Shown: positions 23,026 to 34,218, numbered from the stretch's first letter. The stretch: 64,000 nt of DNA from Eucommia ulmoides (GCA_016647705.1 CM028326.1:18661401-18725400), one strand, 5' to 3'. Notes: generated from the letters alone by a model not told the origin. A program made the numbers and translations.

Positions 23026-25130
23026 TGTTAGCCCAGTAGAATACCCAAGAGGGGGGGTGAATTGGGTAATTAAAAAATATTATCAGAATATACTTGAATA
23101 AATCAAATAATTAATTTTATTCCTAAATTAATTATTATCTTTATACCACAGCGGAATTAAAATAAATCTAAGTGCATACTCAAATAATAAAAATAAACAA
23201 ATTAAGAAAGAAGCACACCAGAGATTTATATTGGTTCACTAAGCTACTCTTGGCTAATCCAGTCCCTCGAGCTCCACAGAGGTCGCACCCACTAAAACTA
23301 AGATTCTTTTAAAGGTAGGAACCAAACCCGTACATCGATTCTTTTACAGGCTCAGAATCAACCTTTATAATTTTACTTTCCATGGCTAAGGAATAACCTA
23401 ATTCTTTTAAACATTAAGGCTCGAGAATCAAAACCTCACCAAAATACTCCAAATATCATTTTACCCGATAAGAATTAAACCGTTACAAAATCACTCAAAA
23501 ACACAATTCTTATTCAGGAAGAATCACTAACTCAATCTCTTTACTGGAAGAGGCTAAAACCTTGCTACCCTTGATTAATTATCCCTAATGATATTTAATC
23601 CGTCACAACTCACCAATACAAAAATTGATAAGTAAATCTCATTCGGAGCTTCTACCAACCTAGATAAATAAAAACTCAATTAATATCCCAACTAGTGAAA
23701 GAAATACGTGAGATACAGAAATATGATTTTAACAAGAATATGGGTAGCAAATTGGAGCACGTAATCAGATTCAAGAAATTGTTTGAAAGAATATTTTCTT
23801 CAAAAATAAAAAACAATTTCTAAGATCAATTTTCAAAATACAATAATTAACAATAAATAATATGAAAAGATCTCACCCGGAATCCACAGAAATAATGATT
23901 AGAACAATATAGCTTCAAATCCAGTATCAGCAAGAATATATTGCAGTTGATTATCAGAATTACTCTTAGAATAGCTCACAGTATCGTAGAATGATAACTC
24001 TTATAAAAGCTCTTTCAAAATGATATAAACTTATTTTCTCTCTTAGAATAAAATTTTTCTCTTAGAAAGATTAACTTTTTTTAGAAAATTCGTAGATCTA
24101 TATAAAGGCACATGTAATCAGCCTCATAACGGCTAGTTTACAAGTGTTATGACAATAAAATACTCTTATAGACCCCTTATAACAGAAATACTTCATTTAG
24201 ATTTAATTTCACTTAATAAAAACTTTTAAAACTCTCAATTAAATCTTTAAAGTATTTCTCAATCAAAATAAATAAGTGTAGAATCCATTTTAATTACTAA
24301 ATTGAGAAATATTAATATTTAATGAATCATATTGAAAGAATTTAATTAGTATATGAACCATATCTTAAATATTAAGAATATCCTCTAAATCTCTCTCAAA
24401 TTCTAACTAAAAATGGCTACTTTTGGATTTAAAATCGGATTAAACAATATCCTGAAATAGCACATTTGGTCGACTGCCCAACTCAGCTTGCGGCCAAACC
24501 ATCGCCGCAGCGAGCATAGGTTGACCGCCTGGTCGACTCACAGATTCAGAGAGTTTGTTATACTTCCATCGGTCGACCGTTCGATTGACTCGCAGATTCA
24601 GATGTTTTCACAGGTCGACCGGTCGGTCGACTCTTCAATTCAGGGTGTTTCATCTTCTTTCTCTGGTTGACTCGTCAGTCGACTGCCTCCTTTTGAATCA
24701 CTTCTCTGATCTCATTTTTAACCTACTTTCTTTTACGATTTCACCCCTTTATCCATTTTTATATTTAGATAAGCTCCACTAATACTCTTCTATTTCATTT
24801 TAGTTATTCAATTTTTTTTTTTTTTTAATTTACATAGGAGCAAATAAATATACTTAACAAAAACACACATAAAAGATAAGATTCATTTTGTGCCATGTGT
24901 GTGTTCCTAAATGGGATATTAAGAGTTAATATTTACCTGAGTTATTTTTCCTGATTTCTTCAAATTCTTAATACTTCATCATCATTTAGCATCCAAATTT
25001 GACATCTTCATTTAGCATCCAAATTTGACATTTTCATTAATGGAACTTTAAATAACTGAAACACTTGATTAAACATTAGTTCCACCAAAACATCAATATT
25101 TAATTGTTCATCAAAATCTTGCGATCAACA
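23026..25130 (-). repeat. 5' LTR of the SIRE-like element
   Basis: It is 2105 bp. The TATA-like TATATAGATC (minus) lies at about 24100. A block of GGTCGAC-(N)-CTCGCAGATTCAG repeats lies at about 24465-24690. Confidence 0.87.
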
Positions 25131-25153
25131 CACACACACACACACACACACAC
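25131..25153. repeat. (CA)n microsatellite at the SIRE insertion edge
   Basis: It begins directly after the LTR end ATCAACA. The left flank (about 15860-16110) is also rich in ACAC, so the element sits in a CA-rich part of the solo LTR. Confidence 0.85.
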
Positions 25154-25731
25154 ACTTACCTAGCGACCCACCATACACACATCCACGCCGTTGACGGAAC
25201 ACACACATACACAGACACCAGCTGGACGAACACACTCAGAACAACATACACGACAGATGAACGGTGACAATCATATACCACGGATCGAACGAAAGAACCT
25301 ACACCACACTCGTCGGATCTCACCACCCCTACACCGACTGACTGCCTTCTCTATCTCTCTCTCTCTCGATTTTCTTCTTTCTTTTCCTGTTTTCTCCCTT
25401 AGCTATATGCATGTGTGAGTATATATATTTATATGCATGAAATTGGGTTGATCAGCTTGTTGTCACGTTTGTTTTTTTTGTTTTTTGATCTTATCATCAA
25501 ATGTGTATATATATATATTAATTTTTCCAAATTACATTAATCTCCCCTAAATTTTATTTAGGTTATTAGTGAAACCCAAAATCTAGAATTAATATTTTTT
25601 TTCAAAATTGCTAATTAACCCTTAAAGTTTTAAATTAAATAATAAATGACACAATCTACTCCATTATTCCTAAATATTCTAGAATGCAACTACTGAATAT
25701 GCACATGCAAAAATTAGGGTCTTACATGATT

Positions 25732-25820
25732 TTTATAATAGTTTGATTCTTGGGATTTATGTTTAGAATCAAACTATATATACCCTTGATACCAAGAGAT
25801 AAATGAAATTGAGATATTCA
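25732..25820 (+). repeat. 5' LTR of old copia, second part
   Basis: Resumes after the right TGATT copy, contains a TATA-like ACTATATATACC, ends in CA at 25820 and is followed by the primer site. Confidence 0.72.
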
Positions 25821-25823
25821 AAA

Positions 25824-25836
25824 TGGTATAAGAGCC
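25824..25836 (+). other. Primer-binding site (initiator tRNA-Met type)
   Basis: TGGTATAAGAGCC differs by one base from the common plant copia site TGGTATCAGAGCC. It sits three bases inside the LTR end. Confidence 0.8.
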
Positions 25837-26479
25837 ATGGATTAGATCCAATCTCAGGAAAAAGCAAAAAAAAAAAAACAAAACATTTTTTCAAGAACCC
25901 TAATCACCACGCAACCTCTTCTCTTGAAAATCCTCAATCGAATCCAACTGCTGCTGTTGCCTCAAGTCATCTCACCATCCAAATCCCTTTTGTTAGCCGA
26001 TTCAGTTCGACGAAGTCCCCTTGTTTGTTCGTCGCAATGTTTTTGTTTGGCTACTTGTTCGTCTGTTGGGATCTAGACTGCCTTCTATTGCCGGTGCTCG
26101 CTAATTCATTCGCTTCCATCGTCGCGAACAGAATCTACCTTAGATCCATATCTGAAGCCAACCTTAGATTCATTTGAGCCGTAACTTAGATTCATCCGCC
26201 CGCTGTCGTCGCTGCTCAGTCCAGCCAGATTGAAGTTGTCGCCGCTCAGAAACCTAAGGCTCGATCCAAATCCTGAGGGGCACGAAAATCATAACTGTGG
26301 TCTTTATTGTCGATTCACAGGTGTGGCGGTAGAGAAAACCCCAACCAGCTACTAATGATAGTATTATGTTATATTTCACATCAAACATAACTCTCTCTCT
26401 CTCTCACTCATTACCTTGGTATAGCAAAGTCGTTAATTAACTTGATATTAGTGGGAGGTTTATTTCACCTTCTATCCAC

Positions 26480-27640
26480 CAAACCCAAAATACACCTCAA
26501 ACCACCCGAGAGTGAATTATTAATGATTTGAAGAACAAATGAACAAAAAAATTTGAGTCCGTTGGGATTAAATCATTTCTAGATGTGGTTCAGTCAGAAG
26601 GTATTTTTAATGCCGAAATCACCCTCACGGAATCAAATGAAGATATATAGTCTCAATTGATGGAAATAAAAATTGTTGAAAGGGACAAGATCTCATACAT
26701 TCATGGCAAGACTAAGCCACCTGCAAAATCTGATGAAGGTTATGACAAATGATATGTTAAAAATCAAAAGGTCAAATGATGGCTATTAATGTTTATGTCT
26801 CCAGATATTTTGAGGCGTTATGTACGCTTACCCACTGCCTACAACATCTGGACTGCCTTGTCCACAATATTTTATAGTGGAAGTGGTGAGTTGTAGGTCT
26901 TTACTCTAAATCAAAAGGCCTTTTCTGCAAGACAAAATGGACAAATCCTCTTTGTGTAATATGGATAATTGACTAAAATCTTCCATGAGTTGAAATATCA
27001 TGATAAGGTGGTTATGAAAGGTCTAGATGATGTCAAAGCCCACCGCCAGTCTATTGAACTATTAAGAGATCATATATATCTTGTTGGATTAAATGAGGTC
27101 TTTGATTCAATTTGACGTGAGATTTTGTGAAGAGACCCAATACCAAACCTGGATGAATGTTAATCATTAGTTTGATGGGAGGCGGTACATAGTATCACCT
27201 TGAAAGGTGATTCTGGAGCATCTGAACCTAGTGCCATGGTGGATCGGAATCAATCTAATCAGGGTCAACAAACTTGAGAACAACCCAACACTGGTAAATC
27301 AACCAAGGGTTTCGACAAGTCTTCATACAAATGCACTCATTTTCATAAGACTGATTAGTCATACTAAAAGTGGTTGTTTTGAATTGGTGGGCTACCTAGA
27401 ATGGTGGGATCCTAGTCGTGCGAAGAAAAGTCACCAAAAGCCTTTCACTGCAGTAGTTGCTTAAACAAAAACAGAAGATGAAATCACTGACAACGCCTCA
27501 ACATTAGTAATAGCTGCAGACAATGGTGATAAAATTTTAAAGATTTCTACATCTGTTTTGTATAATGCATGGATAATTGATTCTGGTGCAACAGATCACA
27601 TGACATATGATTCTAGACAAGTCTCAACACTCAATTAGTC
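26480..27640 (+). pseudogene. gag and protease of the old copia (multiply broken)
   Basis: Frames between stops read a copia gag: SQLMEIKIVERDKISYIHGK, WLLMFMSPDILRRYV, PTAYNIWTALST and ELEYHDKVVMKGLDDVK. The protease region follows with WIIDSGATDHMTY (about 27570-27610), which keeps the D-S-G active site. Stops interrupt nearly every 30-80 codons, so this copy is inactive. Confidence 0.75.
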
Positions 27641-27701
27641 CATCCAAGAATTTGTCTCTACTACAAATGGAACTTCGATCCTAGTTATTGGGGAATGATC
27701 T

Positions 27702-28700
27702 TTGACTCTTACCAATACATTAAATTTAGATTCAGTCTTAGTTGTTCCATCTTTTAATTACAATCTTTTGTCAGTTTCTCAAATAACCACTGCTTTATCT
27801 TGTATTGTAAGTTTTTGGTCAAAATTTTGTGTGTTTAAAGACATCAAAACCAGGACGATGATTGGTTGTGGTATTAGACGGTAGAAGCTATATTACTTGT
27901 ACTTGGAATCAAATAGTACAGAAAGCCGATGGCAATCTCTGGCAGTGAGTGGTTGTAAAGATAGAAAAAGAAAATAAATGTGGTTGAGGCATCTACAGTT
28001 TGGGCATGCTTTCTTTGGATATCTCAAAATATTATTTCCTAGTTTGTTTACAGAAGTTGATGTTTTTTGTTTTTAGTGTGATACTTGTGAACTTTCAAAA
28101 ATCCATTGTGCTTCATTTCCATTACGATTGAATAAAAGTCCACTTATGTCTATAATTATTCATTCCGATGTCTGGGGTCCATCGAAAGTCACTACTTTGG
28201 GTGGGTCATCTTGGTTTGTAACGTTGATTGATGATTATACCAGGATAACATGGTTTTACTTGATGAAATCCGGAAGTCAAGTGAACTCGATATTTCAAAA
28301 GTTTCATAAAAGGATTGAAACTCAGTACAATAGAAAGATTCAAATTCTTCGCAGTGACAATGATGGAGAATATCAGAGTACTGAATTTCAACATTATTTG
28401 AAAGCAAAAGAAATGATCCATCACACCACTTGCTCTACCACGCCTCAATAGAATGGGGTGGCCAAGTGAAAAATTTGACACTTATTGGCGGTTGTTCAAG
28501 CTTTGCTGATTGAAGCCCGTATTGGGGAGAAACTTTAACTTCTACAGCTTATTTAATCAATTGGGTACCTTCCAATACCCTCAATTCAAAACACCATTTC
28601 AAATTCTTAATGATAATATTTTTGCTCCAACTGTCTCAAGTTTAACTCCTCATGTCTTTGGATGTGTGGTGTCTGTACATCTACATAAGCATTAACGTAC
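27702..28700 (+). pseudogene. GAG-pre-integrase and integrase of the old copia (broken)
   Basis: Pieces at 27702-27884 (PSFNYNLLSVSQI), about 27930-28127 and 28128-28451. The last has IIHSDVWGPSKV, VTLIDDYTRITWFYLM and ILRSDNDGEYQS, giving two catalytic Asp residues in D-(N)-D spacing. A stop replaces the codon before NGVAK near 28449, and the catalytic Glu is lost. Integrase inserts element DNA. This copy is dead. Confidence 0.82.
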
Positions 28701-29338
28701 CAAGTTAACCCCTCAAGTATTGAGATATGTTTTTGTTGGGTATGCGACTCATCAAAAGGGATATCGGTGTTATCATTCTCCAAAATGTTAATTATTTATC
28801 ATGATGGACATTGTTTTCCATAAAGATACAATGTACTTCTCTAAACCTAAATTTTAGGAAGAGTACCAAAAGAAAAATTCAAAATCTAGATTACGATAAC
28901 CAAGATGTGGGAAACTTAGAGATAATTGATATGACATTGAATTCCAGTGGTAATGACTCACAGACTAGAGTAAATGAGGAAATAGGTGAATTAGATTTAA
29001 GTAGTATGATATTAGATCAAAATAGTGATGAATACCAAATAACTAAAGAGGTGGATGATTTTCCAACTCAGCTAGAAATTGAGGTTCTAGAATATATAGA
29101 TCCATCCCCAGTCGACATATCACATTAATCATTTATTGAAGATGTTCCAGAGCCACACAAAAGGCAGTTACCGCAACGTCACATAAGAGGTAGTCCTAAA
29201 TCCACATATGAACCTGAACTCTCTAGTAAAGTAAAATACCCATGAGTCATTATGTGTCTAACCACCGTTTGTTAGAATCAAACATGTCATTTGTGAATCA
29301 ATAATCTATTGTATCTATTCCTAACAGCCTGCAGGAAG
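28701..29338 (+). pseudogene. Integrase-RT linker of the old copia
   Basis: Contains YVFVGYATHQKGYRCYH-like wording near 28725-28785, typical of the copia region after the integrase core. A 105-codon acidic open stretch (28811-29128) follows with no recognised fold. This linker is usually poorly conserved. Confidence 0.6.
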
Positions 29339-30140
29339 CCTTATCTGATCCTAGGTGGAAAGTAGCTATAAATGAGAAGATGAAATCTCTGGAAAAAAAT
29401 GAAATAGGGGAACTAGTTGATCCTTTACCAGGAAAGAAACTAGTTGGATGTCAGTGGATCTACACTGTGAAGTACAAGGCTAATGACACAATTGAGCGCT
29501 TTAAAGCGAGACTGGTAGCAAAGGGATACACTTAAACCTACGTAATTGATTACACATAAATATTTGCACCTCTAGCCAAAATCAACACAATTCGTGTCCT
29601 GTTGTCTTTAACTGCAAACTTGGATTGACCCTTATAACAATTTGATGTGAAAAATGCATTTTTACATGGTGAATTTTTGAAGAAATCTATATGGATCTCC
29701 CATCGGAATGCATTATACCCAAAAGACACAACCAGAAGGTCTGCAGACTAAAGAAATCATTGTATGGGTTGAAGCAGTCTCCTAGAGTATGGTTTGGAAG
29801 GTTACACAAAATCTACGATAACCTTTGGCTACCATCAAAGCAACTCAGGTCATACTCTTTTTCTCAAAAGGGAGTAAGGTAAGATAACTGCGCTCATTGT
29901 ATATGTGGATGATATGGTGGTTACTGGGAATGATTCTAATGAAAGGAAGGGCTTGCAAAATTACTTGTCCAAAGAATTTGAAATGAAAGATCTAGACCCT
30001 CTGAAATATTTTCTTGGGATTGAAATATCCCAATCTAATAAAAGGACAGTTTTGTCTCAAAAAAAAATTCTCTACATTTATTACGAGAGACTAGTAAGTC
30101 GGCATGTCAACCAACTGATATACCAGTGGAAAAACGTTTA
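29339..30140 (+). pseudogene. Reverse transcriptase of the old copia (broken)
   Basis: Reads LQEALSDPRWKVAINEKMKS, KLVGCQWIYTVKYKAND, RFKARLVAKGYT, then QFDVKNAFLHGEF. The catalytic box TALIVYVDDMVVTG falls at about 29893-29934 and LKYFLGIEIS after it. YVDD is kept, but there are several stops and at least two frame changes (near 29600-29690 and 29885). Confidence 0.85.
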
Positions 30141-30229
30141 AAATTATGTGTTGAGTCCAACCAGATACCAGTTGACAGAGAAAGATACTAAATACTTGTA
30201 GGGAGATTGTTGTACTTATCTCATGCCTA

Positions 30230-30665
30230 ACCAGATCTGACTTATGCCTTGAGTTTTATCAGTCAGTTTATGCATAATCCTGAAGAATAACATATGAATG
30301 CAGTTATTCGCATTTTGAGGTACCTAAAATCTGCTCTAGGAAAATGAATATTATTCACTAAAGATACATACCATCAAAGTATAAAAGCCTATACTGATGC
30401 TGATTGGGTTGGTGATATGGGTGACAGACGATCTACTTCTGGATACTTTACCTTTCTAGGAGGTAACCTTATGAAATGGAAAAACAAGAAACAAAATATT
30501 GTAGCTCGCTCAAGTCCAGAAGCTGAATTCAGAGGTTTGACAAATGTATTTTGTGAGACATTACGGTTAAGACTCCTTTTACAGAATTTGGGTTATCTAT
30601 ATGAACAACCTATTCGGCTGTTTTGTGACAAAGAGAGAGAAGGTCAAGATTCAAGATCCACACTC
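30230..30665 (+). pseudogene. RNase H of the old copia, truncated
   Basis: Reads IKAYTDADWVGD...RRSTSGYFTFLGGNL, NIVARSSPEAEFRGLTN and IRLFCDKE, with the acidic residues DAD, E and D visible. After FCDKE the sequence turns into unrelated bases. The last third of the domain and the 3' LTR are missing, which marks the deletion breakpoint of this element. Confidence 0.82.
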
Positions 30666-31240
30666 TAAAAGGCAAAGATGAAGACCAACTGTCATGAAAT
30701 TTGAGCGCCAACAATTTGACAGACTTATGAAGATTAGGTAGATATAGTTCGAGAAATCAGAGCTCGACGATTTGGCGAGGACAATGGCGAGTTCGTTAGA
30801 GTTATGTTTTCTTCCTTCGATTAGGCAGAATAGACGTTATCTATTTTGGCGAGGATGATGGCGAGCCCGTTTGAGTTGCTCTAAAATGCCTAACTTTAAA
30901 GTATGAAGGATAAAGTGAAATAGGTCTAAGCATGAGGGGATAAAATGTAATTATCTCTCTTCTTTATTTTATTTTTTCCCCCTTTTTGGGCCTGGATCCT
31001 AAATATGAAATATAGAACCAAACAGAGCTTAATATTGAAGTACAAAACAGCCGCAAACACTACTTGGGGAATAGGAGAGGATGTGTAACCTCTGACTCCT
31101 CTTCCCCTCCACATACCAAAATTATGAATTATCCAAATCTCCGATCTCTATCTCTTCTAATCTCCGCTTTCCTCCATTGCTAGACCACACCTTCCCTTCT
31201 TAATCCCTCCTCAGAACCAAAAAATCATTAAAAACCAAAC
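30666..31240 (+). promoter_or_regulatory. Upstream region of the ARASP gene
   Basis: It is only about 575 bp between the truncated copia and the ATG. It holds two imperfect direct repeats around TTTGGCGAGGA-(C/T)-(A/G)ATGGCGAG (about 30769 and 30842) and a CT-rich leader-like stretch from about 31140. I see no clear TATA box. The promoter may extend into the copia remnant. Confidence 0.45.
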
Positions 31241-32620
31241 ATGATTATAAACCTTTCATCATCTCCGCCTTCTTCATTCTCTCTCAACAGTTTAATCTAC
31301 TCTAAATCATCCATATCCGATCTCCCTTCGAAACCCAGGACCCAGATCCCAAAATCTGTTTCTTCTTCTTCTTCTTCTTCTTCTTCCCTGTGTTGTTCTT
31401 CTTCTTTAAATCCCCATTTTGATTTCGGGAATCGATTTTTCAATGACAGGAGTAAATACTCACATGGGAGAAGGGAGAATTTCAGGGTCTGGGCAGTACC
31501 GGGCGTCGATTTCGGTGGTTTTGAGAGCGCGCAATCGGTTTTGGAGGCGGCTTCGGTGTTAACAGCCATCATCGTCGTCCATGAAAGCGGTCACTTTTTG
31601 GCGGCTTATCTGCAGGGGATTCATGTAAGTAAATTCTCTGTTGGGTTTGGTCCTATTCTAGCTAAGTTCAATTCGAAAAATGTAGAGTACTCAATTAGGG
31701 CATTTCCTCTTGGTGGGTTTGTGGCATTTCCCGATAACGATCCCGACAGCAATATTCCCGTCGACGACCGAAACCTATTAAAAAACCGACCGATTTTTGA
31801 TAGGGTTCTTGTTGTTTCAGCCGGTGTAATTGCCAACATAGTATTCGCGTACGCAATAATCTTCGTACAAGTGTTGTCGGTCGGACTTCCTGTGCAAGAG
31901 GCCTTCCCGGGGGTGCTTGTGCCGGAGGTCCGGCCATTTTCAGCCGCATCCCGTGATGGGTTGCTCGCCGGAGATGTGATTCTTGGTATAAACGGCGTTG
32001 AATTGCCGGGAAAAGGTCCAAATTTGGTTTCTGAAGTTGTAGATGCCATCAAGAAAAGTCCCAACAGAAACGTTTCCCTCAAGGTTGAGAGGGGACAACA
32101 GAATTTTGAGATTGGCATCACCCCGGATGAGAATTTGGATGGAACGGGTCGGATTGGGGTCCAGTTATCCCCAAACATCAAGATCACAAAAATTAAGCCG
32201 AAGAACACAGTCGAAGTTTTCAGTTTCTCAGGGCGCGAATTCATGGGTCTTTCGTCCAATGTTTTCGACAGCTTGAAACAAACTTTCTTTAATTTCTCGC
32301 AATCCGCCAGCAAGGTTTCAGGCCCTGTTGCGATCATAGCCGTTGGTGCAGAAGTTGCGAAATCGAACATCGATGGGCTTTACCAATTTGCGGCCGTTTT
32401 GAATATAAACCTCGCCGTGATAAATCTTCTTCCTTTGCCAGCTCTAGATGGAGGTACATTGGCCTTAATCCTGGTGGAAGCGGCTAGAGGAGGGAGAAAA
32501 CTCCCTTTGGAAGTAGAGCAGAGGATTATGTCAGGTGGGATCACGTTTGTTCTTATCCTTGGATTATTCCTTATCATCAGGGACACACTTAACCTTGATT
32601 TCATCAGAGATTTATTGTGA
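31241..32620 (+). CDS. ARASP: Chloroplast site-2-type zinc metalloprotease (ARASP/RseP family)
   Basis: Single uninterrupted frame of 459 codons. Residues 1 to about 80 are Ser-rich, basic and lack acidic clusters, as expected of a chloroplast transit peptide, with a run of nine Ser at 41-49. The M50 signature HESGH lies at 114-118 in the first membrane segment; its two His and Glu bind and activate zinc. A PDZ-like domain spans about 225-300 (RDGLLAGDVILGINGVEL). The second zinc motif NLLPLPALDGG (395-405; Asp403) precedes the last membrane segments (about 430-447). Family knowledge: this class cuts substrates within the membrane, and the Arabidopsis member acts in plastids and is needed for chloroplast development. 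Length, order of domains and metal ligands are complete, so it is probably functional. The ATG is chosen because it opens the transit peptide after a CT-rich leader. No intron is seen. A 249-codon antisense frame is a shadow. Confidence 0.95.
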   Translation: MIINLSSSPPSSFSLNSLIYSKSSISDLPSKPRTQIPKSVSSSSSSSSSLCCSSSLNPHFDFGNRFFNDRSKYSHGRRENFRVWAVPGVDFGGFESAQSVLEAASVLTAIIVVHESGHFLAAYLQGIHVSKFSVGFGPILAKFNSKNVEYSIRAFPLGGFVAFPDNDPDSNIPVDDRNLLKNRPIFDRVLVVSAGVIANIVFAYAIIFVQVLSVGLPVQEAFPGVLVPEVRPFSAASRDGLLAGDVILGINGVELPGKGPNLVSEVVDAIKKSPNRNVSLKVERGQQNFEIGITPDENLDGTGRIGVQLSPNIKITKIKPKNTVEVFSFSGREFMGLSSNVFDSLKQTFFNFSQSASKVSGPVAIIAVGAEVAKSNIDGLYQFAAVLNINLAVINLLPLPALDGGTLALILVEAARGGRKLPLEVEQRIMSGGITFVLILGLFLIIRDTLNLDFIRDLL

Positions 32621-33225
32621 TTGTTTGGCAACTTGAATAGAACACGGTCCTTAAAAGAGTTCACATTCTGAGATTTTGAAAGCAGGTAAAAATTGGTTCC
32701 TTCTTTTTTTGTGAATATTTTACGATCTGGAGTTTTATTACAGGAATCATGGGTGAGACTGATAAACCTGCTGCTACTTTTTATTACATTTCATGGCCAA
32801 CAGATTGTTGTTGCATTAGCGTTAATTGCTTATTGTCTTTGTTTAAGCATTAGTCTATTTATTAGTGTAAATTTTCAGTTTGTATCCCTGAATAATATCG
32901 TGTTTTAAGTTTTGAGCATTGTTGGATCTATGTTTTGGCGAGCTTGAGCGTTGAGCAGGCAGTTTTCCAAGGCATGCTATTATGCATATCCTATGAGAGT
33001 TGAGTTGAACTTCACTAACATAGTATGATGCTGTTTGGAGTTAGTTTAAGGAGGTTTTTGCCGGATGTCCGACGATATTCTGGCGAGGTTGCCGTCGGAT
33101 GTGAAGAAACTTCGTAGGAAAAAGTGACCGGACAAGAGAAATAACTTTACCATATTTTTTTTTGAATCTCATGACCCATCCAACATGTTTGATTTTGGAT
33201 TGTCTAATCTCGGATTAACGAATAT
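32621..33225 (+). other. 3' region of the ARASP gene and spacer
   Basis: The transcript's 3' end probably lies within the first few hundred bases. TGTAAATTTT and GAATAATATC near 32865-32900 are plausible plant polyadenylation signals. No other gene is recognised. Confidence 0.45.
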
Positions 33226-33860
33226 CTTCAAATAGAAATGAAAATTAATCTTGCCTACCAAACATTGGAATGAAATAATTAATCCTATAACGAACGCGGT
33301 GTTTGGTACGTTAGAATGGAATGGAATAGAATGACAATAGGATTGAAATTAGTATGGTAATAGAATGAAATGATTATTACCATTTCTATATTTAGTGACA
33401 AAATGGATTACATGTGATATTGGAATAACATCAAAGGGTAAAATAGTAATTTAATTAAAATTTCAAACAGTATAATAGTTAATTTAATTAAATTCCATTA
33501 CAATTCAAATATTTGGTTAATATTTAATCTTATTTTTTAGCAAGATCTTCAAATAGAAATGAAAATTAATCTTGCCTACCAAACATTGGAATTGAATAAT
33601 CAATCTTATAACGTGGCGTTCGGTACGTTAGAATGAAATGGAATGATAATATGATTGAAATTAGTATGGTAATAGAATGAAATGATCATTACTATTCCTA
33701 TGTTTGGTGACAAAATGGATTACATGTGGTATTGGAATGACATTAAAGGGCAAAATAGTAATTTAATTAAAATTTCAAACGGTATAATAGTTAATTCAAA
33801 CATTTGGCTAATCTAATTAAATTCCATTCTAATTCAAACATTTGGTTAATATTTGGTTTC
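33226..33860. repeat. Imperfect ~320-bp tandem duplication
   Basis: The segment from 33226 (CTTCAAATAGAAATG...) recurs at 33546. Both copies contain GGTACGTTAGAATG, TAGTATGGTAATAGAATG and CAAAATAGTAATTTAATT at matching places. The repeat unit includes the left end of the MITE below. Confidence 0.8.
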
Positions 33861-34066
33861 ATTTTTTTGCCGATGAATGATTAAAATTTAATCTAATGTA
33901 ATTGGAATTAACCAATACCAAATTTATCTTGGTATTGTTAAATCTCTTATTTTGTAGGATTAAGGAATCTCTGATTGAGATTTAATCTCATATACCAAAC
34001 ATAAAAATGGAACAACTATTCCCATGGCCATTTCAATCCCATCTCAAATCTCATGTACCAAACGCC
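33615..34066. mobile_element. MITE-like element with GGCGTTYGGTAC ends
   Basis: Starts GGCGTTCGGTAC and ends GTACCAAACGCC, a 12-bp inverted repeat with one mismatch. It is AT-rich and non-coding, about 450 bp long. Eight-base flanks (tataacgt and acttagtt) do not match. A partial copy of its left end starts at 33299 because of the tandem duplication. Confidence 0.6.
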
Positions 34067-34096
34067 ACTTAGTTGTTTTATTTTTTTGTTGACTTC

Positions 34097-34218
34097 CGTG
34101 TACTAAATATGTGAGAGCAACTCCAATTCGAATAGTCATTTACATTTTGTTTTGGCTCGTGTACTAAATATGTGAGAGCAACTCCAATTCGAATAGTCAG
34201 TTACATTTTGTTTTGGCT
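34097..34218. repeat. 61-bp tandem duplication
   Basis: Two adjacent near-identical units beginning CGTGTACTAAATATGTGAGA and ending TTGTTTTGGCT. They differ at one base (cattt versus cagtt). Confidence 0.9.

Larger units (their letters stand above)
16116..25130 (-). mobile_element. SIRE-like Ty1-copia retrotransposon, minus strand
   Basis: LTRs at 16116-18030 and 23026-25130, with TGTTG...ATCAACA edges on the plus strand. On the minus strand, the site next to the 5' LTR (complement of 23013-23024) is TGGTATCAGGAC, an initiator-Met-type PBS. Next to the 3' LTR is the purine tract AAAAAGGAAGAGAT (complement of 18031-18044). Gag, protease/integrase, RT and RNase H follow in copia order with stops and frameshifts. 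The RNase H wording (SKNHIQYSRTKHIEIRHHFI) fits the SIRE/Maximus lineage. Only about 300 bp separate RNase H from the PPT, so there is no env-like ORF. The 5-bp flanks (acatg and cacac) do not match, possibly because the insertion lies in a CA-rich tract. Confidence 0.88.
13693..25726. mobile_element. Solo LTR (~3 kb) inside the old copia LTR, split by a SIRE-like element
   Basis: Starts TGTCACACCCC at 13693, ends GGGTCTTACA at 25726 and is flanked by perfect 5-bp repeats TGATT (13688-13692 and 25727-25731). Once the SIRE-like element (16116-25130) is removed, about 3.0 kb remains, with no primer site, coding sequence or second LTR. This is the product expected from LTR-LTR recombination. The TGTCACACCCC start is common among long plant gypsy LTRs (from memory). 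It contains a 45-bp tandem array and CA/CT-rich stretches. Confidence 0.82.
13614..30665 (+). mobile_element. Old Ty1-copia element, plus strand, with a nested 5' LTR
   Basis: Its 5' LTR is in two pieces, 13614-13692 (starts TGTTGAATAAGG) and 25732-25820 (ends GAGATATTCA). They join cleanly when the solo LTR at 13693-25726 and one copy of its TSD are removed, giving an LTR of about 168 bp with TG...CA ends. A primer site TGGTATAAGAGCC (25824-25836) follows. The body then runs gag, protease, integrase, RT, RNase H in copia order, with many stops and frameshifts. It stops abruptly inside RNase H near 30640-30665. No 3' LTR is present, so the 3' end has been deleted. It lies immediately upstream of the ARASP gene. 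Confidence 0.8.

Noticed and set aside
16106..25140. Target duplication for the SIRE-like element
   Set aside because: The flanks acatg and cacac do not match. The CA-rich context makes partial matches meaningless.
31621..32370. 249-codon open frame antisense to ARASP
   Set aside because: It mirrors the strong codon pattern of the sense gene and has no recognisable domain. The sense frame carries the full metalloprotease signature.
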